Assembly: GCA_024275565.1 (NCBI GenBank)
Contig: JAJRYY010000111.1
Location: 1 to 36,720, forward strand
DNA from: Planctomycetota bacterium
GTDB taxonomy: Bacteria > Planctomycetota > Phycisphaerae > UBA1845
Direction of reading: 5' to 3'
Length of the DNA stretch: 36,720 nt
Shown: positions 33,818 through 36,720 of the stretch, piece by piece
Layout of the letters: every line of letters begins with the position of its first letter
Numbering within the stretch: position 1 is the stretch's first letter
Notes under the pieces: model-generated
The model's input: the letters and a program-made list of their open reading frames with translations, nothing else
Databases searched by the model: none
What the model was told of the DNA's origin: nothing
Made by a program: the position numbers and the translations under genes

Positions 33818-36718
33818 ATGAATAACAGAATGAACCATAAATCTCTGCACAGCATGCTGCTTTTTGCCATGTGTGTCGTGGCGGTTGCAGCCTCTGGTGC
33901 AGTTGCACAATCCAGCCGCAATCCGTCGTCGTCCGGATGCAGTTCGTGTCGCCTGTTCGTGAAACCGGGCATCCCCGGTAATACCGGACTATCGTGGGCG
34001 GATGCGTTTAACACGCTGCAGGACGCGCTTTTTGCTGCTGCGAATTCTCAGGGTCAGATCGTCGAAATCTGGGTTGCGAGGGGTCTTTATCGCCCTGACC
34101 GTGGTGGTAGTGAAACGCTCAATGATCGTAATGCGACGTTCAAGCTTGCCAGCGGTCTGACGATTCGTGGTGGATTTTTCGGGAATGAAAACCCGAACAC
34201 GTTCAACCTTGCTGATCGCGTATTCACAGACAACCCCACGGAGCTTAGCGGGGATCTCCTGCGAAACGATGTTGGCGACAGTTTTCGTGGTGAGAACAGT
34301 TACCATGTTGTGACAGCGATCGAAACGGACGACACGGCTATCCTGGACGGGTTCATCATTCGCGCCGGGAATGCGGACGGGACTGGATTGCGAAGCCTTG
34401 GGGGTGGGATGAACATTCAGTTTGGGTTTCCCACGATCCTTAACTGCGTGATTCTGGACAATTCAGCAGGTACTGTCGGCGGCGGTGCGTACCTCCTCAA
34501 CAGCGATGCAACGTTCTTCAATTGTCGGTTCGTTGACAATACTGCTCTTGACGGTGGTGGTCTCTTTGTCAGCGTCGGCGGTAACAGCCCGATCTTTGCC
34601 AATACGCAGTTTCGTTTTAATACGGCTGATGACGATGGTGGTGGTATCGTGGCTGCGAATACCTCCTCCCCTGTCTTTGTCAATTGCACGATCGCGTACA
34701 ATACTGCTGGAGACAACTATGGGGGGGTGTTTGCGCTTGGTGGTGGAGCTCCGCGTTTCATCAACAGCATTTTATGGGGAAATGTCAGTGCGAACGACGT
34801 GGATGTACAACACCAGCAGATTTCCAGTGTCAATGTTGATGTGCTCTACTCGTGCATTCAGGATGACGACCCCAACGACGCGTCCATTTTTCCTGGTACG
34901 GGGAATATTGATAACGCCCCGAGGTTTGTGGACGTTGGTAATGGTAATCTTCGCCTGCGACCTGATTCTCCGTGCATTGATGCTGCTGCCACGCCTGCAC
35001 TTCCGCCCGACCTTGCGGACCTTGACCATGATGGTAACACGGTTGAGCCGCTTCCGCTCGACGCGGAGCGACGTACGCGCGTTGTCGATGTCCTGAGCGT
35101 TCCTGATACGGGGGTTGGGGATATTGTTGTGGACATGGGCGCTTTCGAGTTTTCGCTGGACTGCAATATGAATGGTGTGGATGATCTCATCGACATCCTG
35201 AAGAATGACAGTCTGGACTGCAATAGAAACGGTGTGCCCGACGAATGTGAGATTTCCAAGAACAGCGATATTCCTGGTGGGCCGTTTTTCTGTACCGAGA
35301 ACTGCGATCCCGACTGCAACAACAATGGCGTTCCGGATTCATGCGACATTGCAAGCTGTCCACAGGGTTTGACTGTCTGCGATGACTGCAACAACAATGG
35401 TGTCCCGGATGGGTGCGACATTGAAGACGGGACTTCATCTGATGATAATAAGGATGGTATTCCCGATTCATGCAGCAGCTGGAGCGATCGAGCGGTGGAC
35501 AACCGTTGGGGCCGGGCGAGTAACTGGGATCCACCCACGATTCCGGACAATGTTGGTGAGCAGCGTTTCAACGTGAACCTTGCTGACTCGATCACGGATG
35601 TTCTGCTCGATATTGATGCGACGGTTGATACGCTTCGGATTCGGCGGATGGCGACCTTGCGTGTGACACTTCCTGCGGATGTCGTGACTCCGAATCTGAA
35701 AATTGACACTGAAGAGGGGATGTTGATTCAGGGGCGTCTGCTTGTCGGCTTCGATCGTTCTGTCATCCTACCGTCTGGTGGTGTTGTGATTGGTCCGGGT
35801 GGGTTGTATGCCAAGGATGCGCAGATTCCTGCTTTGTCTGGGGCGAAGCTGATTGCGAACGAGCTTACGATTCTGGAGGGTGCGCCTGGTGGAGAGATGC
35901 GTCTTACCGATGCGATGAACGTTGTTCTGTTCGGAGACCTTCTGCTTGACGGGACGAATGCGTTCCCGCCTGCGTTTCCAAGTGCTGCGGTCACCTGCAC
36001 GCCGCCGATCCTCCGTGTTCGCGACAGTGCCAGCCTCGACGTTGAGGGAGATACTGAATTTATCGAATCCGTCGATGTCAGTGTTAAGGAGGGTGCGGCT
36101 GCTGGTGAAGAGAGCGGGGGGTTTGCCATTCCTCAGGTCGAAATCGCGGGCAGTTTCATCAACCACTCTTTCGATCCCCAGGTGTTTGACTGGGTTGATG
36201 GTGGTCTTTCTCTGGACGGGAACAGTCCTATGGCTCCTCAGCGTTTTGAGGTGGCTGGCATGGACATTGGGCCTTTCGCCGCAGGGTTTTCTGACAATTT
36301 CGGATTTGGCGTGATTGATGTTGCGAGTGGTTCGAGCGTTATCTTTGAGGATAATTTCGACAACGACGGTGACGGTCAGTCTGCCTGCACCGAGGCACTT
36401 TACGTTAAGACGCTCGTCCTTGGCGATGGTGCGTTCATTCTGCTCGACAATGTCCGCATTTACTACAACACGCTCATCGACGATGGAGCGTCGATCGTGA
36501 TGCAGGGTGATGGTTGTGCATCGCTTGTCCCGATTACTGCAGACTGCGACCTCGACGGCGAGATTGACCTGAACGATTATGCTGCGTTTTTCGTCTGTCA
36601 GACCGGTCCTGCCGCAGTCAACACGGATCCTGGGTGCCAGTGTGCTGACATCAACGGTGACAACCATATCGACAGCCTCGACTTCAGGGAGCTGCAAATT
36701 CTGTTCACGATGCCGTAG
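33818..36718 (+). CDS. Large secreted beta-helix-like protein with Asp-rich repeats and dockerin-like end
   Basis: A 966-residue exported protein, complete within the window. A signal peptide (LLFAMCVVAVAASGAVA) follows a basic N-terminus. Residues about 50-320 form a right-handed beta-helix-like part with polymorphic-repeat features (TIRGGFFGNE, DGFIIRAG, NCVILDNSAGTVGGGAYL, NCRFVDNTALDGGGL). Then come five Ca-binding-type repeats (DCNMNGVDD, DCNRNGVPDEC, DCNNNGVPDSC, DCNNNGVPDGC, DDNKDGIPDSC), a beta-sandwich-type region, and a C-terminal pair of Asp-rich loops (DCDLDGEIDLNDY and DINGDNHIDSLDF) like dockerin type I. AAGGAG lies 9 bases before the ATG. Probable cell-surface or secreted protein; substrate unknown. 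Confidence 0.88.
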   Translation: MNNRMNHKSLHSMLLFAMCVVAVAASGAVAQSSRNPSSSGCSSCRLFVKPGIPGNTGLSWADAFNTLQDALFAAANSQGQIVEIWVARGLYRPDRGGSETLNDRNATFKLASGLTIRGGFFGNENPNTFNLADRVFTDNPTELSGDLLRNDVGDSFRGENSYHVVTAIETDDTAILDGFIIRAGNADGTGLRSLGGGMNIQFGFPTILNCVILDNSAGTVGGGAYLLNSDATFFNCRFVDNTALDGGGLFVSVGGNSPIFANTQFRFNTADDDGGGIVAANTSSPVFVNCTIAYNTAGDNYGGVFALGGGAPRFINSILWGNVSANDVDVQHQQISSVNVDVLYSCIQDDDPNDASIFPGTGNIDNAPRFVDVGNGNLRLRPDSPCIDAAATPALPPDLADLDHDGNTVEPLPLDAERRTRVVDVLSVPDTGVGDIVVDMGAFEFSLDCNMNGVDDLIDILKNDSLDCNRNGVPDECEISKNSDIPGGPFFCTENCDPDCNNNGVPDSCDIASCPQGLTVCDDCNNNGVPDGCDIEDGTSSDDNKDGIPDSCSSWSDRAVDNRWGRASNWDPPTIPDNVGEQRFNVNLADSITDVLLDIDATVDTLRIRRMATLRVTLPADVVTPNLKIDTEEGMLIQGRLLVGFDRSVILPSGGVVIGPGGLYAKDAQIPALSGAKLIANELTILEGAPGGEMRLTDAMNVVLFGDLLLDGTNAFPPAFPSAAVTCTPPILRVRDSASLDVEGDTEFIESVDVSVKEGAAAGEESGGFAIPQVEIAGSFINHSFDPQVFDWVDGGLSLDGNSPMAPQRFEVAGMDIGPFAAGFSDNFGFGVIDVASGSSVIFEDNFDNDGDGQSACTEALYVKTLVLGDGAFILLDNVRIYYNTLIDDGASIVMQGDGCASLVPITADCDLDGEIDLNDYAAFFVCQTGPAAVNTDPGCQCADINGDNHIDSLDFRELQILFTMP

Positions 36719-36720
36719 TG

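Noticed and set aside
35768-36697. 309-residue minus-strand frame opposite the secreted beta-helix protein
   Set aside because: No ribosome binding site, and the plus frame has signal peptide, repeats and dockerin-like motifs.

Overview
The window looks like a planctomycete chromosome, most probably class Phycisphaerae or a relative. This is inferred from two PEP-CTERM tails with arginine-rich ends, a secreted protein carrying DCNxNGVPDxC repeats and a C-terminal dockerin-like pair of Asp-rich loops, very short secreted proteins, and many small palindromes and minisatellites between genes. No ribosomal RNA, CRISPR array or intact insertion sequence is visible.

Layout. 1-3.1 kb: a possible transposase remnant, REP-like palindromes, a DUF4287/DUF5655-type protein, a CAT-anticodon tRNA and a PEP-CTERM protein. 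3.1-9.6 kb: two multi-membrane GT-C (PMT_2-like) glycosyltransferases, a secreted coiled-coil protein and a YdjM-type membrane hydrolase. 9.8-20.4 kb: a nearly complete chemotaxis set, with cheB on the plus strand and cheW, a soluble triple-PAS receptor, cheR, cheA, a double-CheC protein, cheD and cheY in a row on the minus strand. 20.9-26.7 kb, all plus: an HDOD protein, an outer-membrane barrel candidate, a 57-residue secreted peptide missed by size cut-offs, an ABC1/UbiB kinase-like protein and an MFS transporter. 26.8-30.3 kb, all minus: murA, an ECF sigma factor, its zinc-finger anti-sigma factor and a secreted protein. 30.3-33.8 kb: a rearranged, repeat-rich stretch with a truncated YWTD/PEP-CTERM pseudogene, a second copy of the 3' end of prmC, prmC itself, tRNA-His and a near-consensus parS site. 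33.8-36.7 kb: a large secreted beta-helix-like protein.

How the genes work together. The chemotaxis cluster encodes a full sensory circuit: receptor, CheW coupling, CheA kinase with two Hpt domains, CheY output, CheR/CheB adaptation, and the CheD/CheC branch. No flagellar or pilus gene is in the window, so the output organelle is not known. The sigma/anti-sigma pair and the secreted gene behind it look like one envelope-response operon.

The most notable points are: (i) a near-perfect parS site with an extra half-site, embedded in tandem repeats next to tRNA-His; (ii) a 123-bp second copy of the prmC 3' end joined in frame, through one amber codon, to an orphan signal peptide; (iii) a CheC-type protein made of two modules, each keeping only one of the two expected phosphatase motifs; (iv) a family of REP-like palindromes, one with a second hairpin nested inside it and sitting exactly at the broken 5' end of a pseudogene. 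All calls come from reading the sequence alone; no database search was made.
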